From Phycisphaerae bacterium (GTDB lineage: Bacteria > Planctomycetota > Phycisphaerae > Phycisphaerales > UBA1924): a DNA stretch of 59,193 nucleotides. Shown one piece after another: positions 24,197-33,487 of this stretch; the stretch's first letter is position 1; each line of letters opens with the position of its first letter. The position numbers and the translations under genes are program-made. Where the stretch lies: assembly GCA_030426395.1 (NCBI GenBank), contig JAUHYE010000007.1:1-59193 (forward strand). The letters run 5' to 3'. A model generated the notes under the pieces. That model ran no database searches, was not told the DNA's origin, and worked only from the letters and a program-made list of their open reading frames with translations.

Positions 24197-25981
24197 TCAG
24201 CACCCCGCGTCGAAGGCCGTCTGGAACGCGAGGAAGTCGAACAGCGTGAGCTCGCCGTCGCCGTCCAGGTCGGCCCGCGGATCGCCGTCGTCGAAGAGGT
24301 TCTGGAAGGCCAGGAAGTCGAAGACGGTCAGCGCGCCGTCGCGGTCGATGTCGGCCGGGCAGGTGCTCGGGATCGTGCCGCCGAAGACGACGTAGGCCAG
24401 CCCGGGCTCGCCGCCGCTGCCCGGCTCGCCCTGGCCGCCCAGGGCCACGTCGGCCAGGCCGTCGCCGTTGAAGTCGCCCAGGCCCGACACCGACGTGGCG
24501 ACCTCCTGGTTGCGGATGTCCGCGTCGATGGGGATATACAGGTCGCGGCGGTTGCCCAGATCGAACAGGGCCGGCCACGAGCGGGTGCCGCGGAGGATGA
24601 AGCCGCGGCCGGGCTGCACGAGCCAGGGATCGTTGTACGAGGTGAGAGCGGCGCCGATAAGCGCGTCGTCCAGGCCGTCGCCGTCGAAGTCGCCCAGGGC
24701 CGCCGCGCTGGAGCCAAAGAAGCGCGTACCGGCGAAGTTGGCGCTGATCTCGGTGCCGCGCGATGCGTCGGTCACCCACAGCGGCTCGATGGGCAGGAAG
24801 CCGTCGCCCGGCGCGCGGCCGAAGCGGATCCAGGCCCGGCCGTCGAGCGATCCGCTGCGGCCGTAGGCGGGCGAGAAGAAGCCGAAGTCGTCGCGGCCGT
24901 CGCCGTTGAGGTCGCCCAGGAACGCGGGGAACATCCCGGTGCGCTCCTCGAGTGCGTCGAAGCGAACGCCTGTGCTCAGGGGCATGCTGGGCAGGTCGAT
25001 CGAACGGGGGCCCAGCCCGTGGCCCGGCGAGCCGAAGACCAGGTACACCCGCCCCGCGCCGTCGCGTCCGGCCGGCGAGGTCCGCGGGGCGCCGATGAGC
25101 AGGTCGTCCACGCCGTCGCCGTTGGCGTCGCCGCCGGGCCCGAAACCCGAGGCGCCCCCGCCCACGGGGGCACCGGCGAGTGAAAGGGCTGCGAGTTGGT
25201 CGGGGCCGCCGCGCAGCGTCAGCCCCACCGACGCTGGCCACGAGCCCAGCGTGAGCCCGTCGGGAAAGGGATCATCGCCACCGGGCACGTCGCGTCCCCA
25301 GATGACGTACGCCTCGCCGCCCACGCCCCCATACCCCGAGCCCACCGCCAGATCGGGCTGGCCGTCGTCATTGAAGTCGCCGGCGGCGGCCACGACCAGG
25401 TACACGTAACTGAGGGCAGAGGCGGTCGAGAGCGTTAGCGTGCGGATGCCAGAATCGTCCAGGTTCACGTGCGGCGGGAAGCCGCCCTCGCGCCCGAACA
25501 GCACGTAGGCCCGGCCGACGCCGCCGGCGCGGTCGAAGCAGCCGATGGCCAGGTCGTCAAATCCGTCGCCGTCCAGGTCGCCGATCCGGGCCAGCGTCAC
25601 GCCAAAGCCCTTCTCGCCCGCGGGCGGCGTGAGGCGGGTGCCTACGCCCTCGGCCATGCTCACGAGCGACTCACGCGCGCCGAAGGGCCCCGCCTTGCCG
25701 TACACCAGGTACACCGCCCCCGGCCCGCCGTCGCCGCCGTCGGCGTTCGGCTCGCCCACGGCCAGGTCGTCGATGCCGTCGCCGTTGACGTCGCCCGCGA
25801 ACGCCACGGATACGCCGGCCTGGCCGAGCGTGTCGGCCGCGTCGAAGCGGACGCCCAGCGTGCCATCGACGCGGGGCAGGCAGATGGCGTCGGGATCGGC
25901 GCACGGCGCCTGGGCGAGGGCGTTGGCGGCCCAGAGCGCGATGGGCACGAGCATGGCGAGCAGGATCGCGATTCGTTGCAT
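24197..25981 (-). CDS. Secreted seven-repeat FG-GAP propeller with GC-ending dockerin module
   Basis: A 594-residue exported protein; the signal peptide ends near ALAQ (residue 24). I count exactly seven FG-GAP calcium-binding repeats (AGDVNGDGIDDLAVG, IGDLDGDGFDDLAIG, AGDFNDDGQPDLAVG, GGDANGDGVDDLLIG, LGDLNGDGRDDFGFF, LGDFDGDGLDDALIG, LGDFNGDGLADVALG), the number needed for one integrin-alpha-like beta-propeller. The C-terminus is the dockerin module: CPADIDRDGALTVFDFLAF, then DLDGDGELTLFDFLAF, ending FDAGC, with both loops intact. It is probably a surface or extracellular adhesin or binding protein. Confidence 0.85.
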   Translation of the reverse strand: MQRIAILLAMLVPIALWAANALAQAPCADPDAICLPRVDGTLGVRFDAADTLGQAGVSVAFAGDVNGDGIDDLAVGEPNADGGDGGPGAVYLVYGKAGPFGARESLVSMAEGVGTRLTPPAGEKGFGVTLARIGDLDGDGFDDLAIGCFDRAGGVGRAYVLFGREGGFPPHVNLDDSGIRTLTLSTASALSYVYLVVAAAGDFNDDGQPDLAVGSGYGGVGGEAYVIWGRDVPGGDDPFPDGLTLGSWPASVGLTLRGGPDQLAALSLAGAPVGGGASGFGPGGDANGDGVDDLLIGAPRTSPAGRDGAGRVYLVFGSPGHGLGPRSIDLPSMPLSTGVRFDALEERTGMFPAFLGDLNGDGRDDFGFFSPAYGRSGSLDGRAWIRFGRAPGDGFLPIEPLWVTDASRGTEISANFAGTRFFGSSAAALGDFDGDGLDDALIGAALTSYNDPWLVQPGRGFILRGTRSWPALFDLGNRRDLYIPIDADIRNQEVATSVSGLGDFNGDGLADVALGGQGEPGSGGEPGLAYVVFGGTIPSTCPADIDRDGALTVFDFLAFQNLFDDGDPRADLDGDGELTLFDFLAFQTAFDAGC

Positions 25982-26014
25982 GGTGCGGTCCCCCTTAGAG
26001 CAACACGGACTTAA

Positions 26015-27841
26015 CTACGGGCACCCGGCGTCGAAGGCCGTCTGGAATACGAGGAAGTCGAACAGCGTGAACTCGCCGTCGTCGTCCAGGTCCGCGCGTG
26101 GATCGCCGGCGTCGAACAGGTTGGCGAAGAGCAGGTAGTCGAAGATCGTGAGCGTCCCATCGCCGTCGAAGTCGGCCGGGCATCCGGCGCAGGGGCCCAC
26201 GGGCATGTACAGCACCTCGGGCAGCCCGGGCTCGTCGGCGGCGTCGTAGATGCGCTCGGCGATGGCGGCCGGGTCGCTGGTGCCCCAGTCGACGCACCGC
26301 GCGTCGGTGTCGGCGGCGGGGAAGGCCGGGTCGGGCCGGAACAGGTAGATATCGCTGCCGAATAGGGCCTGGTTGCCCACCAATCGATTGCCGATGCCGC
26401 CCTCGGGCCGGTTGAGGTTCAGGGCCGAGCCCGCGGGATCGACCGAGATGGCCCCGCCGAAGACGGCCTGGTTGCCCTCGAAGACGGCGGCGGCGAAGAC
26501 GATCTCGTCGCCGACCACGTGCAGTGCGCCGCCGGACTCGGTGGCGGTGTTGTCGAAATACTCGTCCGGGCTACCTGGCTCGCCCAGGGTCGAGCCGGTG
26601 GAACGCTCGCCGAGCCATGCGGCCCCGCCGTACTGGGCGCGGTTGCGCACGAAGGTGTTGCCCGCCGAGGTGACGACGGCGTCGGCGTAGACGGCCCCGC
26701 CGCGCACGGCGTTGTTGCCGTCGAAGTAGTTGTCGCGCAGTTCCAGCGAGCCGTGGGTGAACTCCAGGGCGCCGCCGTTGTCGGGCGAACGGTTGTTGAG
26801 GAAGAGGCAGTCGCCGATGGTGGCCGTGACGCCCGAGATCGCCGGCCCGTTCGTGATGTCCTCGAATCGAGAGCCGACGACCTCGCAGCGGCCCTCGAGC
26901 CGGACGCCGCCGCCGCGCGTGAACGTGGCCGACCGGATGGCGCCGCCCTCGCGGGCGTTGAAGATGTCCACGTGCCAGAAGTTGTCGGTGAACCCGCCGC
27001 CGATGATGTCGAAGCGACGGACGTTGGTGAGGTAGCCGATGCCGTCGCAGTTCTCCACGCGCAGGTTGTCCGCTCGTGCCCATCGGCCCTGGCAGACGAT
27101 GCCCCACCGTGCCGAGACATCGAAGACCTCGCAGTCGATGAGCTCGATGTCCGGCTCGTCCGGGGTCGGCGAGGATTGATCGTTGATGTCCAGGCGGATG
27201 CCCGAACCCTGGCGGTCGGCGATGGCGACGTTGCCCACGCGGACACGCTCGAGCGTGGCCGAGTTGCCGCCCTCGACGAACAGCCCCTGCTCGCTGGTGA
27301 CAAAGACGTCGATCCCCTCGAGCCGAAGATCCGCCGTCTCGCGCTGGCGCAGATCGATCTCGATGCCGGCGCCGGCGACGCCTTCCACTCGGATGTTGCG
27401 CATCAGGGGCAGGCTCGAGTCGACCTCCAACGCCGCGCCGAACCCGGCGTCGACGTACCGGATGCGGACATGTTCGAGCACGGTGCCCGAGACGTACGCG
27501 CCGGTGTCGGGATCGAGCACCGCGTCGCTCGCCCCGGCTGGCAGCATCAGCCCCCGGCCGCGGAGGAACTCGATGCGAAGGTCGGCTGTCCCCCGCGCCA
27601 CCAGCGTGCCGCTCTCGACCAGGAGGAACGTTCCCGGCTCAAACTCGACCTCCACGCCCGGCACGATCGTGAGTGTCGCGCCGTTGGTCACTCGCACGCT
27701 CTCGGTCACGGTGAACGGGCTGTCGATGAGGTTCCACGTGGTGTCGGTGTCGATGGTGCCGCCCACGGGCGTCTGACCAAGTGCCCGGTCGCAGGCGAGG
27801 GCGGTGAGCACCAGTGCAAGGATGGCGATCGGCTGTTGCAT
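26015..27841 (-). CDS. Secreted right-handed beta-helix protein with GC-ending dockerin module
   Basis: A 608-residue exported protein (signal peptide ends near ALGQ). The long middle (about residues 60-500) shows the repeated N-x-F/Y, G-G-A and short strand pattern of a right-handed parallel beta-helix, as in polymorphic outer-membrane (Pmp-like) and pectin-lyase-fold proteins: GGALEFTHGSLELRDNYFDG and GGAVYADAVVTSAGNTFVRN. No lyase catalytic set can be assigned. The dockerin module is CPADFDGDGTLTIFDYLLF, then DLDDDGEFTLFDFLVFQ, ending FDAGCP. The ATG at 27841 was chosen because the signal peptide starts there; the frame is open 153 bases further up. Confidence 0.82.
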   Translation of the reverse strand: MQQPIAILALVLTALACDRALGQTPVGGTIDTDTTWNLIDSPFTVTESVRVTNGATLTIVPGVEVEFEPGTFLLVESGTLVARGTADLRIEFLRGRGLMLPAGASDAVLDPDTGAYVSGTVLEHVRIRYVDAGFGAALEVDSSLPLMRNIRVEGVAGAGIEIDLRQRETADLRLEGIDVFVTSEQGLFVEGGNSATLERVRVGNVAIADRQGSGIRLDINDQSSPTPDEPDIELIDCEVFDVSARWGIVCQGRWARADNLRVENCDGIGYLTNVRRFDIIGGGFTDNFWHVDIFNAREGGAIRSATFTRGGGVRLEGRCEVVGSRFEDITNGPAISGVTATIGDCLFLNNRSPDNGGALEFTHGSLELRDNYFDGNNAVRGGAVYADAVVTSAGNTFVRNRAQYGGAAWLGERSTGSTLGEPGSPDEYFDNTATESGGALHVVGDEIVFAAAVFEGNQAVFGGAISVDPAGSALNLNRPEGGIGNRLVGNQALFGSDIYLFRPDPAFPAADTDARCVDWGTSDPAAIAERIYDAADEPGLPEVLYMPVGPCAGCPADFDGDGTLTIFDYLLFANLFDAGDPRADLDDDGEFTLFDFLVFQTAFDAGCP

Positions 27842-28004
27842 GCCACTTTGTACTCCGGCGAGGGTCTCGGGTTGCACGAACGGGTTGCTGATTGTCCGGC
27901 CGCGGGTCCTGACGGTGCGATCCCGCGTATGGATCACTGGTACCTGTTTGGCATCATGAGTCCCGCACGGAACTCCGATCAAAGGAGCCCACATGCATTC
28001 CGGA

Positions 28005-28799
28005 TCAGACCGCCACGGCCGCCGCCTCCACCGCGTTGATGAACATGCGCAGGCCCGGCGCGGGCTCGCCGGCGAGCGATGATTTGTCCAGCCGCGTGTA
28101 GTGGGGGTGGCGCGTCCAGTCGAGGAAGCGGTCGGGGTGGGGCATCAGGCCGAAGATACGGCCGCTCGCGTCGCACACGCCGGCGATGGCGCCCGCCGAG
28201 CCGTTGAAATTGTCGAGGTAGGTCAATGGCGCGCGGCCGCTCTTGAGCAGCGCGTCGACGGTGGCCTTGGGCGCGACGAAGCGGCCCTCGCCGTGGCCGA
28301 CCGGCAGCATGAACATCCCTGTGGGGTCATGCGCGAGGTCGCGGGTCCAGACGCAGGGGCTGTCCGCGTTCACGCTCAAGCGCACCCAGCGGTCGGCGTA
28401 GCGGCCGAGCTGGTTGTCGCACAAGGCAAGTTCGGGGGCATGTGGCTCGTGGGACCATTGCTCGTCGTGGCCTGGCCCTGGGAGCAGCCCCGCTTGGGTG
28501 AGCACCTGGAAGCCGTTGCAGATGCCGATCATCGCCACGCCCCGGGCGGCGGCCTCGCGCAGGGCGGGGTAGAGTTTCTCGCGGACGAGCAGGGCCAGCA
28601 CGCGGCCCGAGGCCACGTCGTCGCCGTAGCTGAAGCCGCCGGGGAAGCCGATGAGCCCGTAGCGGTCGAGCCGGTTGGGGTCGCTGGCGACGGCGCGGAC
28701 GTGCAGGAGGTCGACGTCGGCCCCGGCCAGGCGGAAGCCGCGGGCCATCTCCTCGTCGCAGTTGATGCCCGCCGCCCGGATGACCAGTGCTCGTGTCAT
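28005..28799 (-). CDS. purQ: Phosphoribosylformylglycinamidine synthase, glutaminase subunit
   Basis: PurQ supplies ammonia from glutamine to PurL in step 4 of purine synthesis. It has the class I amidotransferase nucleophile Cys94 in GICNGFQVL and the His of the triad in MPHPDR. The usual third residue Glu is Asp here (PHPDR instead of PHPER), a conservative change. GFPGGFSYGDD and DNFNGSAG are family marks. At 264 residues it is somewhat long. PurS and PurL are not beside it. No Shine-Dalgarno; a -10-like TACAGT lies 6 bases before the ATG, which would give leaderless mRNA. Confidence 0.93.
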   Translation of the reverse strand: MTRALVIRAAGINCDEEMARGFRLAGADVDLLHVRAVASDPNRLDRYGLIGFPGGFSYGDDVASGRVLALLVREKLYPALREAAARGVAMIGICNGFQVLTQAGLLPGPGHDEQWSHEPHAPELALCDNQLGRYADRWVRLSVNADSPCVWTRDLAHDPTGMFMLPVGHGEGRFVAPKATVDALLKSGRAPLTYLDNFNGSAGAIAGVCDASGRIFGLMPHPDRFLDWTRHPHYTRLDKSSLAGEPAPGLRMFINAVEAAAVAV

Positions 28800-28958
28800 G
28801 GCTCAACTGTATGGCCCGGGCGTCTCGTCCGAACGCCCCGTGGTGCGGCGATTCCCGGAGAGATCAGGCATATCCTTGCCCCAGTTCAGCCGAATGGGGC
28901 CCGGTGGCCCCGGGCCTGATTTTTCAACCCGCGTCCGACCGTCTCAGGAGGCTCCGCC

Positions 28959-30329
28959 ATGCCCGCCGTTTTCCCCTTCCGGGCCGTCCAGTTCAACCAT
29001 GGCGCCGGCGACGTGAGCGCCTGCATCGCCCCGCCCTACGACGTGCTCGACGCGCGCGGCAAAGAGAAGCTTTTGGCCAAGGGCCCGGCCAACATCGTGG
29101 CCGTCGATCTGCCCCACACGCCCGCCAAGGAGCTGGGCCCGCCCGAGGCCTACACCAAGGCCGCCGAGACGTACAAGGGCTGGCTCGAGGACGGCACGCT
29201 GGCGGCGACGGACAAGCCGGCCATCTTCGCGTACCGCCAGAAGTTCGACTTCATGGGCCAGCACTACGAGCGCAGCGGCATGGCCTGTACGGTCGAGACG
29301 CGGCCCTTTGGCCCGCGCGAGGGCGGCGGCGTGCTGCCCCACGAGCAGACCTTCAGCGGCCCCAAGCAGGACCGCTTCGCCCTGATGGAGGCCAGCGCGA
29401 CGCAGTTCAGCCCGATCTTCGGCCTGCACGCCGACGAGGACGGCGCGGCCACGGCCCTGACCAAGAGCGTCATGGAAGCACGCCCCGCCGACATGACCGC
29501 CGATATGGGAGATGGCGTCACCCATGAAGTGTGGACCATCGACGACGCCGAGACGATTGCGGCCTACGAGAAGGCCCTCGAGGGCGAGGACGTGTTCATC
29601 GCCGACGGGCACCACCGCTACACGACCGCCATTAACTACCTGGCCAAGCTGGAAGAGAACGGCAAGACGATCGGCCCCGATCATCCGGCGCGGCGGACCA
29701 TGATTGTGCTGGTGGGCATGAGCGACCCGGGCCTGGCCATCGGCGCCACCCACCGCGTGCTGGGGGGCATGAAGGACTACGACTTCGGCAAGCTCACGGG
29801 CGAGCTCGACCAGTACTTCACCCTCGACCGCGTGGGCAACGACCCCGGCCAGATCGAGGCGCACATGGATAAGCGGTACGCGCCCGGCAAGAACGTGCTG
29901 GGCCTGATCGACCTGGCGACCAACGAGTGCGTCGTGGCGACCCTGAAGGACATCGATCCCCTGGCCGACAAGTTCGCCAGCAAGCCCGAGGCCTGGCGCA
30001 AGCTCGACGTGGCGCTCGTGCAGCACCTGATCGTCGAGAAGGTGTGCGAGCCGAAGTTCAACGGCGGCGAGCCGGTCAAGTGGGCCTTCCCCCACACCGT
30101 CGAGGAGGTCATGGAGATCGCCAGCGGCCAGGAGACCGGCGCCGGCGGCGGCGCGGGCTTCGCCCAGGTGGCCGTCATCGTGCGGCCGACCCCGCTGTGG
30201 GCCGTCAAGGACATCGGCGCGGCGGGCGAGCTGATGCCGCAGAAGTCGACGTTCTTCTACCCCAAGCTGGCGACGGGCCTGTTCATCAACCCGCTGACCA
30301 GCGAGCTGCCGGTGGGGGCCAACGCTTAA
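28959..30329 (+). CDS. DUF1015-family protein
   Basis: A 456-residue cytosolic protein. DUF1015 is defined by RAVQFNHGAGDVSACIAPPYDV at the start and the IADGHHRYTTAI motif at residues 213-224, both here. Its reaction is not established; the HHRY motif suggests a metal- or nucleotide-binding site. AGGAGG lies 8 bases before the ATG. The gene is followed by a strong inverted repeat shared with the convergent gene. Confidence 0.9.
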   Translation: MPAVFPFRAVQFNHGAGDVSACIAPPYDVLDARGKEKLLAKGPANIVAVDLPHTPAKELGPPEAYTKAAETYKGWLEDGTLAATDKPAIFAYRQKFDFMGQHYERSGMACTVETRPFGPREGGGVLPHEQTFSGPKQDRFALMEASATQFSPIFGLHADEDGAATALTKSVMEARPADMTADMGDGVTHEVWTIDDAETIAAYEKALEGEDVFIADGHHRYTTAINYLAKLEENGKTIGPDHPARRTMIVLVGMSDPGLAIGATHRVLGGMKDYDFGKLTGELDQYFTLDRVGNDPGQIEAHMDKRYAPGKNVLGLIDLATNECVVATLKDIDPLADKFASKPEAWRKLDVALVQHLIVEKVCEPKFNGGEPVKWAFPHTVEEVMEIASGQETGAGGGAGFAQVAVIVRPTPLWAVKDIGAAGELMPQKSTFFYPKLATGLFINPLTSELPVGANA

Positions 30330-30377
30330 GGGCCGCATCGACTCGATCCGATCCAGGCGAGCCGATCAAGACCAAAG

Positions 30378-30406
30378 ACGCGAGGGGGCACAGGGCCCCC
30401 TCGCGT
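30378..30406. terminator. Bidirectional stem-loop between convergent genes
   Basis: ACGCGAGGGGG (30378-30388) and CCCCCTCGCGT (30396-30406) are a perfect 11-bp inverted repeat with a 7-base loop, 48 bases after the DUF1015 stop and 67 bases before the stop of the convergent gene. It lacks a strong T-run in either direction but is the best terminator candidate here. Confidence 0.75.
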
Positions 30407-30473
30407 TGTTGGTACTCGCGTCGTCATTGGCCTCCTCTGGTTCGTGTTCCCATTGCGGCTCGGCGCCCTGGCC

Positions 30474-31184
30474 TTACCCGCCCATCCCGTAGGCCCCCGG
30501 CTGGCTAGCTTCGTGACTGGTCATTGATTGCTCGGGCGCGATCGGCAGGCCGATCATCTGGCTCTGGTTGGTGCTGCCCAGGCGCACCGTCAGGATGGTG
30601 CTGCCAACCTCGAAGTCGGTCTGCCGCGCGATGACGCGGTACAGCACCTGGCCCGTGCCCGCGGGGATGGTGTTGTCGACCAGCTTCTTCTTGCTGGTGT
30701 CGCCGATGACGGTGAAGGCGCTCTCGCCGGGCAGCAGGCGGGTGACGTCGTATCGCGTGCCGGCGGGGCCCTTGCCCTTCCAGGTCAGCTCGAGCGCGCC
30801 ATCGGTGCCCAGCGTGGCCCGCAGTTGGCTCGGCTGGTCGGGCGGGGTGCCGTCGCCGCGGGGCGCGGGCGGGTCGATGAGTGCCTTGTCGTAGACCGAT
30901 GGGTCGCTGGTGGCCTCGGCGAAGGCCTTGATGGTGGCCAGCAGCGCCGCCCCGAGCGTGCGCATGCTATTGGCGTCGGCGCGCAGCTTCGTCGTGGCCG
31001 TCTTGCGCTGTGTGGCGGCTAGTTTCGCCGCCGCGTACGACGCCCGGGCCGTCTGCGTGCGCAGGTCCAGCTCGGCGATCTGGACCTCGGTGAGCCCGAT
31101 ACTGGCCGCCTGGGCGGTCCACTGGGGGATGCGTTCCTCGAAGAACTCGATGCGTCCGATGCGGTCGTCGGGAAGGAGTGCCAT
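30474..31184 (-). CDS. Helical-bundle plus FN3-like cytosolic protein
   Basis: A 236-residue protein. I start at ATG 31184 because GGAGG lies 7 bases upstream. Residues about 1-105 are helical (RTQTARASYAAAKLAATQRK), then a linker with proline repeats (DPPAPRGDGTPPDQPSQL), then one FN3-like beta module (about 120-215; GTRYDVTRLLPGESAF and VLYRVIARQ), then a short tail. No signal peptide. It shares this unusual architecture with the 20413-21120 protein. I recall many such planctomycete proteins, all uncharacterised. Upstream there is a 701-base gene-free interval. Confidence 0.72.
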   Translation of the reverse strand: MALLPDDRIGRIEFFEERIPQWTAQAASIGLTEVQIAELDLRTQTARASYAAAKLAATQRKTATTKLRADANSMRTLGAALLATIKAFAEATSDPSVYDKALIDPPAPRGDGTPPDQPSQLRATLGTDGALELTWKGKGPAGTRYDVTRLLPGESAFTVIGDTSKKKLVDNTIPAGTGQVLYRVIARQTDFEVGSTILTVRLGSTNQSQMIGLPIAPEQSMTSHEASQPGAYGMGG

Positions 31185-31885
31185 TGTCGTTGCCTCCGTT
31201 GCGCCAGTGCTCGTGCTGGCGTCGCGTTCCTGGCTCACCCGGACGAGCATCGCCCGCGGCGGTCACCCCCAGATTCGAAAGCACGGCCGCCGCGTGCCCG
31301 CGGTTGCGGGAGAAATCGTGGGTGGTGCGCGCCCCTCGTGCGCCGTGGGCGACCGGGGCAGCGGGGGATGGGTCGTGAAGGCCTGCGGGTCGTGCCGAGC
31401 GATGGCGCGACCGGCTGTGCCGGCCGGCGAGGGTGGGCAAGGCCATGGCGTGAAGCCGGGCGGTGAGGCGGGGTTGTGTGGCTTGCGTGATAGCGTGGCG
31501 GAAGCGGGCGTGTGGACGGTGGGAGCTGGCGCTGGAACATTTCGAGCTGGCGCTCGAGTATCAGGAATGGGCGTTGGCGTCGCGGGAGCGGGCTAGGTGT
31601 TGGTGGGGGTGGGCGTTGGGCCGGGGTTGGCAGGCGTGCCGAGGATGGCCGAGCACGTGCAGAACGTGAGGCCGGGCTCATCACTCTGCGAGAATGGCAC
31701 TGTCTAATGACTTTCGGTTTCTTGAGGTTTCATGTTTGGGTTGTAGCAAAAAATGGAGGCAGAGCAACTCTGGCACCTGCCAGCATCGATTCACGTGCCA
31801 AGCCTCACGCAATCGCCAGTGCATAAGTCTTACGTTGATCCTCAGAACTTCAATCTCCCAATAGTGGCCAGCGTGCTCCACCAAA
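31185..31885. other. Gene-free interval with a composition change
   Basis: 701 bases between the FN3-type gene and the end of the glycan operon. The first 500 are GC-rich; from about 31680 the sequence becomes noticeably richer in AT, matching the flippase gene beyond. Small open frames occur on both strands, but none has a ribosome-binding site or recognisable product. Two direct copies of GAGCTGGCGCT lie near 31,524 and 31,543. No tRNA or mobile-element end seen. Confidence 0.5.
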
Positions 31886-33478
31886 TTACTGTGGCTCAGT
31901 CTCCGACACGACGGTGAACTGCAAACTCTCACGAAACAATCGTGTCAGTTGGCTGCGGCTATCTGGTATCGCCCACAACACACCCGTATACACCAACGTG
32001 ATTATGGGCACAGCTACGATCACCCGAATGAAAGCTACCGGTAGGGAATCGATAAACCACTCCATAGCCGCCAGTCCAGCCAGAGTTGCGGTCAGCGAGG
32101 AAAGTACCTGTGGTCTGATCGCTAATGCGATGTCGCGCTGGCGCACGGGCGAATCTTTGCAAGACATAGCAACAAATACATAGTGTGCTAGACACCATGA
32201 GGCACTGAAGGCTGCCGCGACGCCCTCGATTCCAAACTGAACGCCAATGATGAACGCAAGCACGGTGATGGGAGCGGAGATCACAGCCCACTTAAGCTGT
32301 ATGTCCGCCCGCCCGAGAGAGACGCACAGCCACCCAGGGGCAACGTTCAGTGTGCCGAAGAACGCAGCTGGAGCCAGCCACCGGAAGACGCTGGACGCCT
32401 GCTCCCAGCCGGGCCCTAGCAGGATGGCGACGGCCTCATCGGCTAAGACGAAAGCCACCACAACGACTGGCATGCCCACCATGGCAATGGCGCTGATGGC
32501 TTGGAGATACGCCCGGCGATAGCGGGTCGGGTTGTCTTGCAGCCGGCTCAGCGCTGGCAGCATCACGCTTCCCACCGGTGCATTGATCTGACGAATGGGG
32601 AGCATCAGCAGGTTGTAGGCCTTCGAATAAATGCCCAGCGGCCCACTGCCCATTGCGAAACCAATGATCAAGTTGTCTGCATTGCGCGTGAAGTAGTTGA
32701 GGAAGTTGAATCCCGTCAGGCCGCCACCAAATCGCAACATTGAGCCCGCACCGCAGTTGCGTCGTGCCAGTCCGGGTCGCCAATCGCACAGCGCCCATAC
32801 CAACACCGAGTTCGCGAGGGATGAGCCTGCAGCCATACCAACTAGCGACCAATAGCCGAAGTCCAGCAGCGCCATCGAGATGGCCGCCGCGATGCCGAAC
32901 GCCATGGTCACGACCTCGATGATAGCCAGGGCCTTGAAGCGCATCTGCCGGCGCAACAGGGCTTGGTGCTGCACTGTCAGGCCGCCGAAAAGCATGGTGC
33001 CGGCCAGGGCGAGAGTGATCCACACGAGGCGGGGCTCGGAGTAGAAGTAAGCGATAGCCGGGGCCAATGCGGCGATCACGAGCATGACCAAGGCGCTCAG
33101 TCCCATGTTGATCCAGAAAAGGGTGGAGACCTGCTCGTGGGTGATGTCCTTGCGTTGCACCGTGGCCATCGAGAGGCCGGCGTCCTTAAACATGGCCACG
33201 AAGCCAGTGACGGCGGTCACCATCGCGATCAGGCCGAAGTCGCCGGGTGTTAGTAACCGAGCCAGCACCATGGTCGAGCCAAGCTGCAGGAAGAACTTGA
33301 TGCCCTGGCTGGTGAGCGTGACGGCCCCGCCTCGAACCGAGCGACCCTTCAGGTCACCTAACAAGTGGTCGGTGGCGAAGTGATGCGCATGACGATGGTT
33401 GGCGGCCAAGCCCGGCTGCGTAAGTGGGCTCTCAATGGGCGCATCGCAGTTCATGTTGTCGATCGTTCTACTGCGCAT
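31886..33478 (-). CDS. Polysaccharide flippase of the Wzx/WzxC type
   Basis: A 530-residue membrane protein with about 12-14 hydrophobic helices. The family's opening (VRGGAVTLTSQGIKFFLQLG, STMVLARLLTPGDFGLIAMV) and the central GFNFLNYFTRNADNLIIG match the MOP/polysaccharide-transport family. It should move lipid-linked sugar units across the inner membrane, the export step of the operon. It is the last gene of the run and begins 9 bases after the sulfotransferase stop. The N-terminal ~40 residues are hydrophilic and His-rich. Base composition is lower in GC than in upstream housekeeping genes. Confidence 0.88.
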   Translation of the reverse strand: MRSRTIDNMNCDAPIESPLTQPGLAANHRHAHHFATDHLLGDLKGRSVRGGAVTLTSQGIKFFLQLGSTMVLARLLTPGDFGLIAMVTAVTGFVAMFKDAGLSMATVQRKDITHEQVSTLFWINMGLSALVMLVIAALAPAIAYFYSEPRLVWITLALAGTMLFGGLTVQHQALLRRQMRFKALAIIEVVTMAFGIAAAISMALLDFGYWSLVGMAAGSSLANSVLVWALCDWRPGLARRNCGAGSMLRFGGGLTGFNFLNYFTRNADNLIIGFAMGSGPLGIYSKAYNLLMLPIRQINAPVGSVMLPALSRLQDNPTRYRRAYLQAISAIAMVGMPVVVVAFVLADEAVAILLGPGWEQASSVFRWLAPAAFFGTLNVAPGWLCVSLGRADIQLKWAVISAPITVLAFIIGVQFGIEGVAAAFSASWCLAHYVFVAMSCKDSPVRQRDIALAIRPQVLSSLTATLAGLAAMEWFIDSLPVAFIRVIVAVPIITLVYTGVLWAIPDSRSQLTRLFRESLQFTVVSETEPQ

Positions 33479-33487
33479 CTCACGGGG

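Noticed and set aside
28944..30338. A 464-codon minus-strand frame over the DUF1015 gene
   Set aside because: DUF1015 has a ribosome-binding site and family motifs on the plus strand; the antisense frame has neither.
31463..31669. A small plus-strand frame with repeated Trp-Glu-Leu-Ala-Leu pattern
   Set aside because: No ribosome-binding site, very high GC, and the pattern stems from a short direct DNA repeat.
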